Shown: in pieces, positions 35,610 through 45,283 of the stretch
Numbering within the stretch: the stretch's first letter is position 1
How the letters are laid out: each line of letters starts with the position of its first letter
Assembly (NCBI GenBank): GCA_944380315.1
Contig: CALWHG010000012.1
Coordinates: 1 to 51,528 of the forward strand
Source: an uncultured Lachnospiraceae bacterium
GTDB taxonomy: Bacteria; Bacillota; Clostridia; Lachnospirales; Lachnospiraceae
Length of the DNA stretch: 51,528 nt
Reading direction: 5' to 3'
Notes under the pieces: model-generated
The model's database searches: none
What the model saw: only the letters and a program-made list of their open reading frames with translations
What the model was told of the DNA's origin: nothing
Translations under genes and position numbers: made by a program

Positions 35610-36800
35610 TCAGTCTGTCCTCAACGCATCTATGGGATTGAGCTGCGCCGCCCGGCTTGCAGGCATGTAGCCGAAAAGGAGGCCTATGCCCACGGATACG
35701 GAGAAGGATACGACGACCGCCATGAAGGTGGCGGTGGCATTTATGCCTATGGCCCCTCCCACCAGGGATGTGCCTAGGGCTCCCACGATTATGCCCAGGA
35801 CTCCGCCCAGGGAGGAGGTGACCGCAGCCTCTATGACGAACTGCTGCATGATGACTCCCTTCTTGGCCCCCAGGGCCTTCCTTATGCCTATCTCCTTTGT
35901 ACGCTCGGTCACCGATACCAGCATGATGTTCATGACTCCAACGCCTGCCACCAGCAGGGATATGCCTGCTATGCCTCCAAGCATCATGGACAGCATGGCT
36001 ATCTGCTCATTCATCTCGTCGAGCAGAGAGGAATTTGCCATGACATTGAAATAATCATCGCTTTTGAATATCTCCAGAAGGAAGCTCTCTATGGCAGCCG
36101 TGGCCTCATCGGCCTGGTCCGTGTCCCTGAGTGTCAGGATATAGGAGGATATGTTCCTTGAGAAATTCATCTTGGCCGCGCTGCTGTAGGGGAGCCAAAC
36201 GAAGTCGTCGGTCCCTCCCTCCTCCAGCTCATCCTCGTCCTGCCTCTCCATGACACCTATGACCGTGAAGGAATTGTTGCCTATCTTTATGCACTGCCCC
36301 ACAGCTTCATCCGCATTGTCGAAGAGCTCCAGGGCCGTATAATATCCCAGGACTGCCACATTCTGCTCTGCCTCGCAGTCAGCATAGCTTATGCTGCGTC
36401 CGTACTGGATGTCATAGTCCACTATGTCTATATAGTCCTCGCTGTAGCCTCCTATGGAGGTCTCACTCATGGTCTCATTGCCGTTTTTAAGGGGCATGTT
36501 GACGCTGACCGAGGGAGTCATGTTCTCAAAGAGGTCGTATCTTTCGTCAAAGAACTCGTACATGTCATCCGGGTCAAGGCTTCGGGAGCTCATGTTGCTT
36601 ACGGAGACATTTACCCTGTCCACGCCCATGCTGGTAAAGCTCTCAAGGATAGTGGACATGTATCCGTTGACCACAGACACCAGGATTATGACCGCCGCCA
36701 CGCCTATGATGATGCCCAGCATGGTAAGGAAGGAGCGCATCTTGTTGCTGCGTATGGATCTAATTGCTATCTTGAAGCTTTCTGTGATCGGCATAAGCAT
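35610..36800 (-). CDS. MacB-type ABC transporter permease
   Basis: A 396-residue permease of the FtsX/MacB family. One helix near the start (LTMLGIIIGVAAVIILVSVV) is followed by a large outside domain (about 50-270), then three helices (GGIAGISLLVAGVGVMNIML, VTSSLGGVLGIIVGALGTSL, MAVVVSFSVSVGIGLLFGYM). MLVSVTERTKEIGIRKALGA is the conserved coupling segment. GGAG lies six bases before the ATG, inside the end of the ATPase gene (41-base overlap). The family exports peptides, lipoproteins or antibiotics. Confidence 0.92.
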   Translation of the reverse strand: MLMPITESFKIAIRSIRSNKMRSFLTMLGIIIGVAAVIILVSVVNGYMSTILESFTSMGVDRVNVSVSNMSSRSLDPDDMYEFFDERYDLFENMTPSVSVNMPLKNGNETMSETSIGGYSEDYIDIVDYDIQYGRSISYADCEAEQNVAVLGYYTALELFDNADEAVGQCIKIGNNSFTVIGVMERQDEDELEEGGTDDFVWLPYSSAAKMNFSRNISSYILTLRDTDQADEATAAIESFLLEIFKSDDYFNVMANSSLLDEMNEQIAMLSMMLGGIAGISLLVAGVGVMNIMLVSVTERTKEIGIRKALGAKKGVIMQQFVIEAAVTSSLGGVLGIIVGALGTSLVGGAIGINATATFMAVVVSFSVSVGIGLLFGYMPASRAAQLNPIDALRTD

Positions 36801-37536
36801 TTACATCTCCGTCAAATACTATCTTTCCATCCACTATCTCCACCACCCGCTTTGAATACATGGCTATGGATGCATCATGGGTGATCATGACTATGGTGTT
36901 TCCCTCCTCGTTGAGCTCCTTTATGAGCCCCAGCACCTCCCGGGAGGTCCTGGAGTCCAGAGCTCCCGTTGGCTCGTCAGCCAGTATGATCGAGGGCTTT
37001 GCACAAAGAGCCCTGGCTATGGACACCCTCTGCTGCTGGCCTCCGGAAAGCTGATGGGGAGTATTGCGCCATTTTCCGTCAAGGCCCACCCTTTTCAGGG
37101 CCTCCATGGCCTTCTGCTCCCTCTCCTGCTTTCCGTATCCCTTATAGAGCAGGGGCAGCTCCACATTTTCCAGCAGGTTCAGCTTCATGAGCAGGTTGTA
37201 CTGCTGGAAGATGAAGCCTATCCTGTTGTTGCGCACCTCCGAAAGCTCATCGTCCGTCATCTCCGAGGTATCCTCACCGGCCAGGATATATTCTCCGTGG
37301 GTCGGAGTATCCAGGGCACCTATGATATTCATGAGTGTGGATTTTCCGGAGCCCGATTTACCGACTATGGCCACGAACTCACCTTTGCGTATGGTCAGGG
37401 TGATACCGTCATTTGCACGGACCTCCTCATCACCCATGACATATATCTTGTAGATGTCCCTCAGCTCTATGAGGGGCTCTCCGGGAGCCACTCCGTCATC
37501 CAGGACGAGAGGCTCCCTCTTGAATAAGGATCTCAT
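36760..37536 (-). CDS. MacB-type ABC transporter ATPase
   Basis: A 258-residue ATPase. Walker A GKSGSGKST (about 58-66), Q-loop FIFQQYNLL, signature LSGGQQQR, Walker B IILADEPTGALD and the H-loop His in MITHDAS are all present. It is of the LolD/MacB group, which pairs with FtsX-type permeases. An N-terminal extension of about 20 residues (MRSLFKREPLVLDDGVAPGE) precedes the domain and is longer than usual. It lies three bases after the adaptor stop and overlaps the permease gene. Confidence 0.95.
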   Translation of the reverse strand: MRSLFKREPLVLDDGVAPGEPLIELRDIYKIYVMGDEEVRANDGITLTIRKGEFVAIVGKSGSGKSTLMNIIGALDTPTHGEYILAGEDTSEMTDDELSEVRNNRIGFIFQQYNLLMKLNLLENVELPLLYKGYGKQEREQKAMEALKRVGLDGKWRNTPHQLSGGQQQRVSIARALCAKPSIILADEPTGALDSRTSREVLGLIKELNEEGNTIVMITHDASIAMYSKRVVEIVDGKIVFDGDVNAYADHRKLQDSN

Positions 37537-37539
37537 GGC

Positions 37540-39393
37540 TTACCTCCGTCCGGGACCGCCGCCCGGGCCGCCGCCTCCGGGGCCGCCGGTCATGGTCATG
37601 GTCATGCCGCCCATCATGCCGAACATGCCCATGGATCCGGACTCGGTCTCACTCACATATATCTCCTGTCCCTCGGAAAGTCCTGAGACTATCTCCACAT
37701 AGTCATCGGTGACCAGTCCTGTCTCCACCTTGACTGCGGTGAAGCCGTCAGGTACCTCTGCCAGGGCCCTCTCGCTGATCTCTCCGAGAGCCGGAGCAGA
37801 AGGCGCACTCTCCGGCATGTCAGCAGGTGCAGTCTCAGATCCCCTGCTGCCCTCTGAGGACTTTCCTGATGAGGCACTGCTCTGAGTCGCCGTCAGGGAC
37901 TCGTTCCTTACATATACCACATCTCCCCGCTGAAGGCCTCCTGAAGGTATATAGAGCACATCCTCCTTTTCCTCCAGTATGATGGTGCCATCCACATTCA
38001 TGCCCGGGAGCAGATCCCCCGTCTCTTCCAGGGTCACCACCACCGGGTATGTGGTCACTCCGCTCTGGTAGGAGCCGTTGAGAGACACGTTCGTCACCTG
38101 TCCTCTGTAGGTCACTCCGGGAAATGCATCTGCGGTGACCTCCACCTCCTGGCCTACCTTGACATTGCTTATGTCAAGCTCATCTATGCTCATCTCAAAG
38201 GTCAGCTCGGAAAGATCATATATGACCGCAAGCTCAGTGGACGCTGAGCCGCTGGTCCTGTCTATGTTGTCTCCGACCTTGGCATTTTTCGATATGACCT
38301 GTCCGGATATGGGAGCAGTGATGGTATAGTTGAATACCGTGTCCTGGCGCTGCTCATAGGTATCCTCTGCTGCGGTCAGCTCATCCTCAAGCTGGGCCAC
38401 CGCATCCTCGTAGGACTCCTTCGTCATGCTGAAGAGGGCCGTGCCCGAGCTTACGTACTGGCCCTCGCTCACCAGTATCTCGTCTATCTCCACGCTTATG
38501 GGCAGATCGCATTTAAGGTTGTCCGTCTGGTATGCTGAAAATGCTCCGTCCCCCGCGGAATATATGTCCCCGTACTGAGCCGTAGCTCTGTCGGACTCCG
38601 TAAGGCCGCCCGGATTGCTGACTATGAGAGTCACGTATTTTACCAGTGTGCCGCCTGTCAGAGCCTCCTCCCGATCGCTCTTCTCCGTCACCTGACCGGG
38701 GATCTGCTCTCCCGTATCGTTTATGACCACCGTCAGGGCCGCGCCTATGGGTATGGCATCCGCCTCGAAGCTGAGGAAGGGAAGCCTAAGCTCCATGACT
38801 GAATCGTTGTACAGGGTGGCTATGACCGTGCCGTTCTGACCGCCCACATAGTCTCCCTTTTTCATGGTTATGTCAGTCACATAGCCGCTCTGGGTGCTTC
38901 TATAGACTCCGCTCTCATACTGGGACAGATATCTGTCATAGTCTGACTTTGTCTTTTCATAGTCCCTCTCAGCGCTCTGGAGCTGTCTCTGAGCATCAGA
39001 GGCCTCTATGCGGTAAAGGACCTGTCCCTCAGTGACCTGATCACCCTCCTCAAAGTTGGCCTCTACGATCTCTCCCTCCACAAGTGAGGTGATGGTATAG
39101 GTATCGCCTGCCTCCAGGGAGCCTGAGGCCGTAAGCTGATCCTTGATGTCTCCTCTCATGACCGTGCCCAGGTTCGAGGGGCTTATCTCGGTCTGTGCCT
39201 CGGCTGCAGCCCTCCTGCTCCGCACGAACCAGGCAGCAGCGATCACTATGATGAGAAGGAGCAGGGCTCCCATGATGACGCGCTTCCTTGTGATCTGCTT
39301 TTCACGCTTCGTCTTCTTCTTTTTGTCAGGAAGCTTCCTGTCCTGTGTGCTGCTGCTCATCTCTTCCTGCTTTTCCGTGCTGTTATCACTCAT
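37540..39393 (-). CDS. MacA/HlyD-type efflux adaptor
   Basis: A 617-residue membrane-fusion-like protein. A cytosolic Lys/Arg-rich start leads to one helix (VIMGALLLLIIVIAAAWFVR, about 39-58), then a lipoyl half-motif (GDTYTITSLVEGEIVEANFE), a coiled hairpin (SAERDYEKTKSDYDRYLSQY and later AQLEDELTAAEDTYEQRQDT), and beta-barrel parts (LSNVKVGQEVEVTAD-type stretches). Longer than usual MacA proteins (about 370-400), it has a duplicated lipoyl/hairpin arrangement and a Gly/Pro/Met-rich tail (MFGMMGGMTMTMTGGPGGGG). It partners the ATPase and permease that follow. Methionine-rich tails can bind metals, which is speculation here. Confidence 0.88.
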   Translation of the reverse strand: MSDNSTEKQEEMSSSTQDRKLPDKKKKTKREKQITRKRVIMGALLLLIIVIAAAWFVRSRRAAAEAQTEISPSNLGTVMRGDIKDQLTASGSLEAGDTYTITSLVEGEIVEANFEEGDQVTEGQVLYRIEASDAQRQLQSAERDYEKTKSDYDRYLSQYESGVYRSTQSGYVTDITMKKGDYVGGQNGTVIATLYNDSVMELRLPFLSFEADAIPIGAALTVVINDTGEQIPGQVTEKSDREEALTGGTLVKYVTLIVSNPGGLTESDRATAQYGDIYSAGDGAFSAYQTDNLKCDLPISVEIDEILVSEGQYVSSGTALFSMTKESYEDAVAQLEDELTAAEDTYEQRQDTVFNYTITAPISGQVISKNAKVGDNIDRTSGSASTELAVIYDLSELTFEMSIDELDISNVKVGQEVEVTADAFPGVTYRGQVTNVSLNGSYQSGVTTYPVVVTLEETGDLLPGMNVDGTIILEEKEDVLYIPSGGLQRGDVVYVRNESLTATQSSASSGKSSEGSRGSETAPADMPESAPSAPALGEISERALAEVPDGFTAVKVETGLVTDDYVEIVSGLSEGQEIYVSETESGSMGMFGMMGGMTMTMTGGPGGGGPGGGPGRR

Positions 39394-40772
39394 TGCATCG
39401 CTCCCCCGGCTCCTGCAGCATTTCCTGCATTATTTCCTTCGTTGGTCACATTTCCAAAGCTGTCCACAGCCTCACCGGTGTTGGCATTATAATAGCCCAC
39501 ATCCTGCACCACCAGGCTCGTGCCCGTGGTAGTGCCCGTCAGATCACTGTAGCTGACCACTCCTGTACAGTAGTATACATATTCCTCAGTGCCGTCCGAG
39601 GCCACTGAGGTATTCTGCTGTACTATGAGTATGACCTCATCTCCCACCTCTATGTCTCCGTTTATGGAAAACATGAACTTTACATCCGAGCCGCTTAGCT
39701 CGTACTCCTGGTTGCCCACCAGTACCGATGAGGGGGAAACTATGTTTGAGGAGGTATAGTATACCGCATTGAGCCTTCCGGCTATGCAGTGATAGGGAAG
39801 GTCTGAGCTTCCATCGTCCGTGCCGTAGGCCCAGACCGTCTTCTGCGCCTCGCTGTAGTAGACTATGAGCCAGCCCTCTCTCTGTATCTGGCTGGAATAA
39901 TAACGCTCTGCGGAGAAATAATTGCCCGTATCCGTACCGTTGTAGTACAGCCTGGCCTCCTTTATTGAGAAGGGTATGGCCTCCTCAAACTGGGACCAGG
40001 TCTTTACCAGCACAGGCCCCTCCATCTCGGTCTCCATGAGATCAGTAGCATCTATCTCTCCGTCTGAGGACAGGCTTACATCCAGTATGGAGCCATATAT
40101 GCTTCCGCTGTCCTTCATATTTGTCTTCAGGAGATTGTAAAAGATATTGATACAGTCCTGCTCCGTAAGGGCATCGGTACTGTTCTTTGCACTGACCCCG
40201 TCATCCAGATCGAGGGCTCTGAAGGTGCTCAGCCTTCCGCCGGCCACATCCGAGCCAAAGTCCTCATCAGTATATCCAAGGAGGGTAAGACAGGTCTTGA
40301 TGGCATCATTGAGGGTCACGTAGGAATCCGGGTCGAACTTTCCTCCCAGCTTGGTCCTCATGAGACCATTTCTGAGTGCTGTCCTTATATAGCCTGAGTT
40401 CTCCATGGAGGCGGGCACGTCATTGGCCGCTGCCACCGTGTTGACCGCAGATACCGTATCCTTCCACTGGCTCGCCGATACTGCCATGCGGGCAAACTCT
40501 GACTTGGTCACATATCTCTGGGGATCCGTGCTCTCAGCTATGCCGCAGACCGATATGACCTGATCCCTGTAGCTCTGGGTGGCATTTGAAAATGTCACCG
40601 CATAGGCCTCCAGCACAGGCATGGAAAATACTGAAAACAGGGCTCCTGCCGTAAGGGCATAGATACCGCTCCTGAGCGCTATGCTCCCTCGTTCCCTGCT
40701 GCTGAGCCTGTGTCCGCGTCTGGAACTCTCCTTACCAGGGACGATCCTTCTTCCTTTCCCTTCTGATCTCAT
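39390..40772 (-). CDS. SLH-like secreted protein of the efflux operon
   Basis: A 460-residue exported protein with a basic start and a hydrophobic segment (ALTAGALFSVFSMPVLEAYA, about 37-56), then two regions resembling S-layer-homology repeats: VTKSEFARMAVSASQWKD and FDPDSYVTLNDAIKTCLTLL, followed by LTEQDCINIFYNLL. The C-terminal half is beta-rich without recognised motifs. SLH domains bind cell-wall polymers. Its stop overlaps the adaptor start (ATGA), so it is co-made with the transporter. It may anchor the transporter to the wall or be a cargo-handling protein. Confidence 0.65.
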   Translation of the reverse strand: MRSEGKGRRIVPGKESSRRGHRLSSRERGSIALRSGIYALTAGALFSVFSMPVLEAYAVTFSNATQSYRDQVISVCGIAESTDPQRYVTKSEFARMAVSASQWKDTVSAVNTVAAANDVPASMENSGYIRTALRNGLMRTKLGGKFDPDSYVTLNDAIKTCLTLLGYTDEDFGSDVAGGRLSTFRALDLDDGVSAKNSTDALTEQDCINIFYNLLKTNMKDSGSIYGSILDVSLSSDGEIDATDLMETEMEGPVLVKTWSQFEEAIPFSIKEARLYYNGTDTGNYFSAERYYSSQIQREGWLIVYYSEAQKTVWAYGTDDGSSDLPYHCIAGRLNAVYYTSSNIVSPSSVLVGNQEYELSGSDVKFMFSINGDIEVGDEVILIVQQNTSVASDGTEEYVYYCTGVVSYSDLTGTTTGTSLVVQDVGYYNANTGEAVDSFGNVTNEGNNAGNAAGAGGAMQ

Positions 40773-40807
40773 CCTTCATCTCTCCTGACTTCCAAATGAT
40801 CATATAC

Positions 40808-40840
40808 ATAAAAACATCCCGTACCGGAATGTACGGGATG
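40808..40840 (-). terminator. Terminator after the cardiolipin synthase gene
   Basis: CATCCCGTAC pairs with GTACGGGATG over a six-base loop, followed on the minus strand by TTTTTATG. Confidence 0.85.
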
Positions 40841-40914
40841 ATCATAAAAATAAAATGTGTCCAGCATGTGATCTTTTTATGTAGATACGCTGAAAATGTC
40901 GGAAACACCTCCTG

Positions 40915-42522
40915 TCAAAACAGGGGCGCAAATATCTTGAGGGCGCTTCCTATGAACATCTGAAGCCCCGGCATCTCAGCTATGGCCTCCATGTCTATCT
41001 CCACACAGTCTTTTAGGGAGGAAAGGAAGTCCTCCTCCATATCCTTTATGGCAGGGACCTCGTAGAGGTAGGCAGCATTTTCAAAATGCAGGTAAAGGCT
41101 GCGAAAATCCAGGTTTATGCTTCCTATGACGGCCTTGCGCCCGTCACATATGAACTCCTTGGCATGTACGAAGCCGGGAGTGTACTCAAATATCCTTACT
41201 CCGTTGCTTATGAGCTCCTTATAGTAGGTGCGTCCCAGCCAGAAGGCATAGGGCTTGTCAGGTATGTGGGGGAACATGATCCTCACATCCACTCCCCTCT
41301 TTGCGGCATAGCAGAGGGATGACATGGTCTGGTCATCGAGTATCAGGTAGGGGGTCATGATGTGCACATAGTCCCTGGCCTCATTTATGATGTCCAGATA
41401 TACGTTGAGCCCTATGTTTTCCTTGTCTATGGGGCTGTCTCCGTAGGGTATGACGAAGCCCTTTCGCTGGTCGCTGCCTCTGTCCCGGTCATAGGCCTCG
41501 CAGGCAGCATAGCTGTACTTCATATAGTCCAGCTGGCCTGTGGCCTTTGGCTTGCCCCACAGGCTCCTGGTACTGTTCCACATCTGAAGGAACAGCATGG
41601 AAAATGAATTTGCCGCCCTGCCCTTGAACATGGCAGCCGTATCCTTCCATACGCCGTAGGGTGAGTCTATGTTTGCATATTCATCCGCCAGATTGAGCCC
41701 GCCTGTAAATGCGGTCACTCCGTCTATGACGCAGATCTTTCTGTGATCCCTGTGATTCTGATAGCTGGCAAGGGCAGGCAGCATGGGAGAAAAGACCTTG
41801 GCGTCTATGCCGAAGCTGCGGAGCTTCTCGTCATAGCGGAAGGGCACGTTTTTGATGGCGTTGGTCCCGTCATACATGAACCTGATCTCCACGCCCTTTG
41901 CCGCCTTTTCCTTAAGTATGTCCAGGACCTCGTCCCAGATCCTTCCGCCTGAGACGATGAAATACTCCATGAATATGAAGTGCTCCGCCTTCCGAAGCTC
42001 CTCCATAAATACCGGAAAGAAATCCTGTCCCATGGGGAAGTATCTGACCTCCGTATCGTCGTAGGCCGGAAAGCCGCAGTATCCATAGAGATACCCGCTG
42101 ATGGCGCGAAGCTCAGGCTCCTCTTCCTTCCTTATGGCCTCGGTCACCGACCGGCTCTGTATCATCTCTCCCTGGGAGGCTATGGTCTCGCGATCCAGCC
42201 TGTGCCTCATCTTCTTGACCTCTCCCTGGAGCCTGAAGTACAGATAAAACAGACCTCCAAACACGGGGAACAGCATGATGGGCACTATCCATGCCAGCTT
42301 GAACAGGGAGCTGCCCTCCTGATTGAGGATGTAAAGCAGCTCCAGCACTGACAGTGCCACGAAAAAACCGTATGCAAGGGACTTGTTCAGGAACTCAAAG
42401 GCTGCCCACAGTATCACTATCTGCACGAGCAGGAATACTATGAGCAGCGTTATCCTTGAAAACAGGAACCTGAACAGTGGCCAGGATCTCTTATGTGCTT
42501 TTGCTTCAGTCTGATTGCTCAT
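40915..42522 (-). CDS. cls: Cardiolipin synthase
   Basis: A 535-residue membrane enzyme that joins two phosphatidylglycerol molecules. Two N-terminal helices (about 18-60) are followed by the two HKD motifs of the phospholipase D family: NHRDHRKICVIDG with GGLNLADEY, and FVHAKEFICDG with GSINLDFRSLYLHFEN. Both His, Lys and Asp sets are intact. It follows the metal ATPase gene with a 70-base gap. A possible TATACA/17/TATTAT promoter lies in that gap, so it may be independent. Confidence 0.95.
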   Translation of the reverse strand: MSNQTEAKAHKRSWPLFRFLFSRITLLIVFLLVQIVILWAAFEFLNKSLAYGFFVALSVLELLYILNQEGSSLFKLAWIVPIMLFPVFGGLFYLYFRLQGEVKKMRHRLDRETIASQGEMIQSRSVTEAIRKEEEPELRAISGYLYGYCGFPAYDDTEVRYFPMGQDFFPVFMEELRKAEHFIFMEYFIVSGGRIWDEVLDILKEKAAKGVEIRFMYDGTNAIKNVPFRYDEKLRSFGIDAKVFSPMLPALASYQNHRDHRKICVIDGVTAFTGGLNLADEYANIDSPYGVWKDTAAMFKGRAANSFSMLFLQMWNSTRSLWGKPKATGQLDYMKYSYAACEAYDRDRGSDQRKGFVIPYGDSPIDKENIGLNVYLDIINEARDYVHIMTPYLILDDQTMSSLCYAAKRGVDVRIMFPHIPDKPYAFWLGRTYYKELISNGVRIFEYTPGFVHAKEFICDGRKAVIGSINLDFRSLYLHFENAAYLYEVPAIKDMEEDFLSSLKDCVEIDMEAIAEMPGLQMFIGSALKIFAPLF

Positions 42523-42592
42523 GCCTTAAATAATACAACATTTTCAGGGAAGTGTATACCTTGCCTTTGTAAAACCTCCCTGCCTCCTTGGC

Positions 42593-44479
42593 TTACAGGT
42601 CCTTTACGAAAAGGGCCCTGATGGCGTTGAGCACCGCCAGCACCATGACTCCCACGTCCGCAAATATGGCAAGCCACATGTTGGCGAAGCCTATGGCTCC
42701 GAGGAACAGGCATATGAGCTTTATGCCTATGGCAAAGACTATATTCTGCCGTACTATGCCCAGGCACTTCCTCGCTATCCTGATGGCCTTGACTATCTTC
42801 ATGGGATCGTCGTCCATGAGGACCACGTCTGCTGCCTCTATAGCCGCATCCGAGCCCATGGCTCCCATGGCTATGCCCACATCTGCGCGGGAGAGCACAG
42901 GAGCATCATTTATGCCGTCACCCACAAAGGCCAGCTTGTCCTTCTCCGACTTTGCTGCTATGAGCTCTTCGACCTTGTCCACCTTGTCTCCGGGAAGGAG
43001 CTCAGCATGGTACTCGTCTATGGAGAGCTTCTTTGCCACGGCCGCTGCCACGGCCTCACTGTCTCCGGTCAGCATGATGGTCCTTCTGATTCCGCTCGAC
43101 TTAAGCTTTCTTATGGCATCAGCCGCATCGTCCTTGAGCACGTCAGAGATGACTATATGTCCCTCATAGGCGCCGTCCACGGCCACATGTATGATGGTGC
43201 CTGCATCCTCATGACAGTCCTCGTGAGGCACTGAAAGCTCCTCCATGAGCTTGTCGTTTCCACAGGCTACGGTCCTTCCCTCTACTGTCGCTATGACGCC
43301 CTTTCCGCTTATCTCCCTGACATCGGTCACGAGACTGCGGTCAGGCTCCTCTCCGTATGCCTTTATGAGGCTGCGGCTTATGGGATGGGTGGACGAGCTC
43401 TCCGCATATGCGGCAAGTCTCAGCAGCTCTTTCTCGTCCATGCCTGCCTGATGTATGCCCGTCACCTCAAAGACGCCCTTTGTCAGAGTACCTGTCTTGT
43501 CAAACACTACATACCTGGTATCCGCCAGGGTCTCCAGATAGTTCGAGCCCTTTACGAGCACGCCCTCCTTGCTGGCTCCGCCTATGCCGGCGAAGAAGCT
43601 GAGGGGTATACTGATGACCAGTGCGCAGGGGCAGCTGATGACCAGGAAGGTAAGGGCACGATAAAGCCAGTCTCCCCACATGGCAGGCTGTCCCATGACA
43701 AGCATACGGAATATGGGAGGTATTATCGCCAGGGCCAGGGCGCTGTAGCATACTGCAGGGGTATATACCCTTGCAAACCTCGATATAAATGCCTCTGAAC
43801 GTGACTTACGGGAGCTGGCATTTTCCACCAGATCCAGTATCTTTGAGACTGTGGACTCTCCAAACTCCCTGGTGGTCCTGATCTTTATGAGGCCACTCAT
43901 GTTGATGCAGCCGCTTATGACCTCGTCTCCGGCCTTTGCTGTCCTGGGCACGCTCTCACCCGTGAGGGCCGCGGTATCCAGCATGGTGCTGCCCTCGGTG
44001 ATGACTCCGTCTATGGGCACCTTCTCTCCGGGCTGTACCACTATGATGCTTCCGGTCTCTACCTCATCAGGATCCACCCTCTCAAGATGACCGTCCTGCT
44101 CTATGTTTGCATAGTCCGGACGTATGTCCATGAGCTCGCTTATGTTGCGGCGGCTGCGGCCAACTGCATAGCTCTGGAACCATTCTCCTATCTGGTAGAA
44201 CAGCATGACCGCTATGGCCTCGGTATAGTCTCCGTCTCCTATGATCCCAAGCACTATGGCTCCCACCGTCGCTACTGCCATGAGGAAGCACTCATCAAAC
44301 ACCTGCTTATTGAGTATGCCCTTTACTGCCTTTATGAGGATGTCATAGCCCACTATGAGATAGGGGACCATGTAAAGCAGGAAGCGAAGGACACCCTGTA
44401 TCTTCACAAAGCTAAGGAGCACCATAAGCAGGGCTGATATGATGATCCTTATCAGCATCTTTTTCTGTTTCTTATTCAT
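42593..44479 (-). CDS. cadA: Heavy-metal P1B-type ATPase (Zn/Cd/Pb efflux)
   Basis: A 628-residue pump. Motifs: TGES (actuator), CPC in LVISCPCALVISIPLSF, DKTGTLTKG (phosphorylated Asp), STHPIS (HP loci), TGDS and VGDGINDAPVLS. The CPC motif with the surrounding sequence fits Zn2+, Cd2+ or Pb2+ transport. It has no N-terminal metal-binding domain; that is supplied by the separate HMA gene 69 bases upstream. The gene is divergent from an ArsR repressor with a clear operator, so it is metal-induced. Confidence 0.95.
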   Translation of the reverse strand: MNKKQKKMLIRIIISALLMVLLSFVKIQGVLRFLLYMVPYLIVGYDILIKAVKGILNKQVFDECFLMAVATVGAIVLGIIGDGDYTEAIAVMLFYQIGEWFQSYAVGRSRRNISELMDIRPDYANIEQDGHLERVDPDEVETGSIIVVQPGEKVPIDGVITEGSTMLDTAALTGESVPRTAKAGDEVISGCINMSGLIKIRTTREFGESTVSKILDLVENASSRKSRSEAFISRFARVYTPAVCYSALALAIIPPIFRMLVMGQPAMWGDWLYRALTFLVISCPCALVISIPLSFFAGIGGASKEGVLVKGSNYLETLADTRYVVFDKTGTLTKGVFEVTGIHQAGMDEKELLRLAAYAESSSTHPISRSLIKAYGEEPDRSLVTDVREISGKGVIATVEGRTVACGNDKLMEELSVPHEDCHEDAGTIIHVAVDGAYEGHIVISDVLKDDAADAIRKLKSSGIRRTIMLTGDSEAVAAAVAKKLSIDEYHAELLPGDKVDKVEELIAAKSEKDKLAFVGDGINDAPVLSRADVGIAMGAMGSDAAIEAADVVLMDDDPMKIVKAIRIARKCLGIVRQNIVFAIGIKLICLFLGAIGFANMWLAIFADVGVMVLAVLNAIRALFVKDL

Positions 44480-44548
44480 ATATACACGCTTTCCTGAAAT
44501 GTCCTGTCACCAGGCTCTTCATATCTCCCACAGCCTGGCACTATCCTG

Positions 44549-44767
44549 TTACAGGAATATCTCGCAGTCGGACTCTACCTTCTTGCAGTTCTTGAGCACC
44601 TCAGCCATGACAGCCTTGGGATCCTCTCCCTCCTCAAACTCTACGTTCATCTTGAGGGTCATGAAGTTGACTACGGCGTCCTTGACTCCCTTTGTCTCCT
44701 TCGCTGCCTGCTCCATCTTGTTTGCACAGTTTGCACAGTCAACATCGATCTTGTAGCTCTTTTTCAT
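44549..44767 (-). CDS. HMA-domain metallochaperone
   Basis: A 72-residue heavy-metal-associated domain. The metal-binding loop is DVDCANCANKM (Cys-Ala-Asn-Cys), followed by the ferredoxin-like fold strands (VVNFMTLKMNVEFEEG and the C-terminal CEIFL). Acting as a detached N-terminal domain of the ATPase, it would hand metal ions to the pump. It is the first gene behind the ArsR-controlled promoter. Confidence 0.92.
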   Translation of the reverse strand: MKKSYKIDVDCANCANKMEQAAKETKGVKDAVVNFMTLKMNVEFEEGEDPKAVMAEVLKNCKKVESDCEIFL

Positions 44768-44796
44768 GGTAGTATCTCCTTTTACTTTGGAATTCG

Positions 44797-44814
44797 ATTA
44801 AACATTTGTTTAAT
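44797..44814. promoter_or_regulatory. ArsR/CadC-type operator
   Basis: A perfect 8-2-8 inverted repeat, ATTAAACA TT TGTTTAAT, just downstream of the minus-strand -10 (44826-44831) and upstream of the HMA gene. Repressors of the ArsR/SmtB family bind such repeats. Confidence 0.8.
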
Positions 44815-44825
44815 TGTTTATCTGT

Positions 44826-44870
44826 ATTATAGCACTGCCGTTGGCAATGTCAAGACTTATATGCTATAAT
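44826..44870. promoter_or_regulatory. Overlapping divergent promoters of the metal-efflux locus
   Basis: Minus strand: TTGACA (44848-44853), 16-base spacer, TATAAT (44826-44831). Plus strand: TTGGCA (44841-44846), 18-base spacer, TATAAT (44865-44870). The two promoters share their -35 zone, so polymerase binding on one side may exclude the other. Confidence 0.75.
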
Positions 44871-44892
44871 CTTTCCGGAAAAGGAGACATGT

Positions 44893-45276
44893 ATGATGAG
44901 TGATAAGAAGCTTCCCCACGATCATGGCCAGCAGTTTGAGCACTGCTTCGATCATATGCCGAAGGCAGAGGATTTTCTGACCGTATCGGCCATCTTCAAG
45001 CAGCTCGGAGACGGCAGCCGGGTCAGGCTGTTCTGGATACTGTGTCACTGCGAGGAATGCGTGACCAACCTTTCCACCATGATGGACATGAGCTCACCTG
45101 CCCTCTCCCATCATCTGAGGCTGCTAAAGAGCGCAGGGCTCATCACGAGCCGCAGGGACGGCAAGGAGGTCTACTATAAGAGCTCAGGAACCCGTGAAGC
45201 CGAGCTCCTGCATCATATGATAGAGGGACTGGTGGAGATAAGCTGTCCAAATGAAGACGCACGAAGCCAGCCGTAA
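44893..45276 (+). CDS. cadC: ArsR/SmtB-family metal-responsive repressor
   Basis: A 127-residue repressor. The His-rich N-terminus (HDHGQQFEHCFDHM) includes a Cys and could bind metal. The winged helix reads LGDGSRVRLFWILCHCEECV, then MDMSSPALSHHLRLLKSAGL and RRDGKEVYYKSS. The ECV/CHCEEC cluster on helix alpha-3 is the usual metal site of CadC/ArsR proteins. It is released from its operator by Zn, Cd or Pb in related systems. Start at 44893, six bases after AAGGAGA. Confidence 0.9.
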   Translation: MMSDKKLPHDHGQQFEHCFDHMPKAEDFLTVSAIFKQLGDGSRVRLFWILCHCEECVTNLSTMMDMSSPALSHHLRLLKSAGLITSRRDGKEVYYKSSGTREAELLHHMIEGLVEISCPNEDARSQP

Positions 45277-45283
45277 ATATCAA

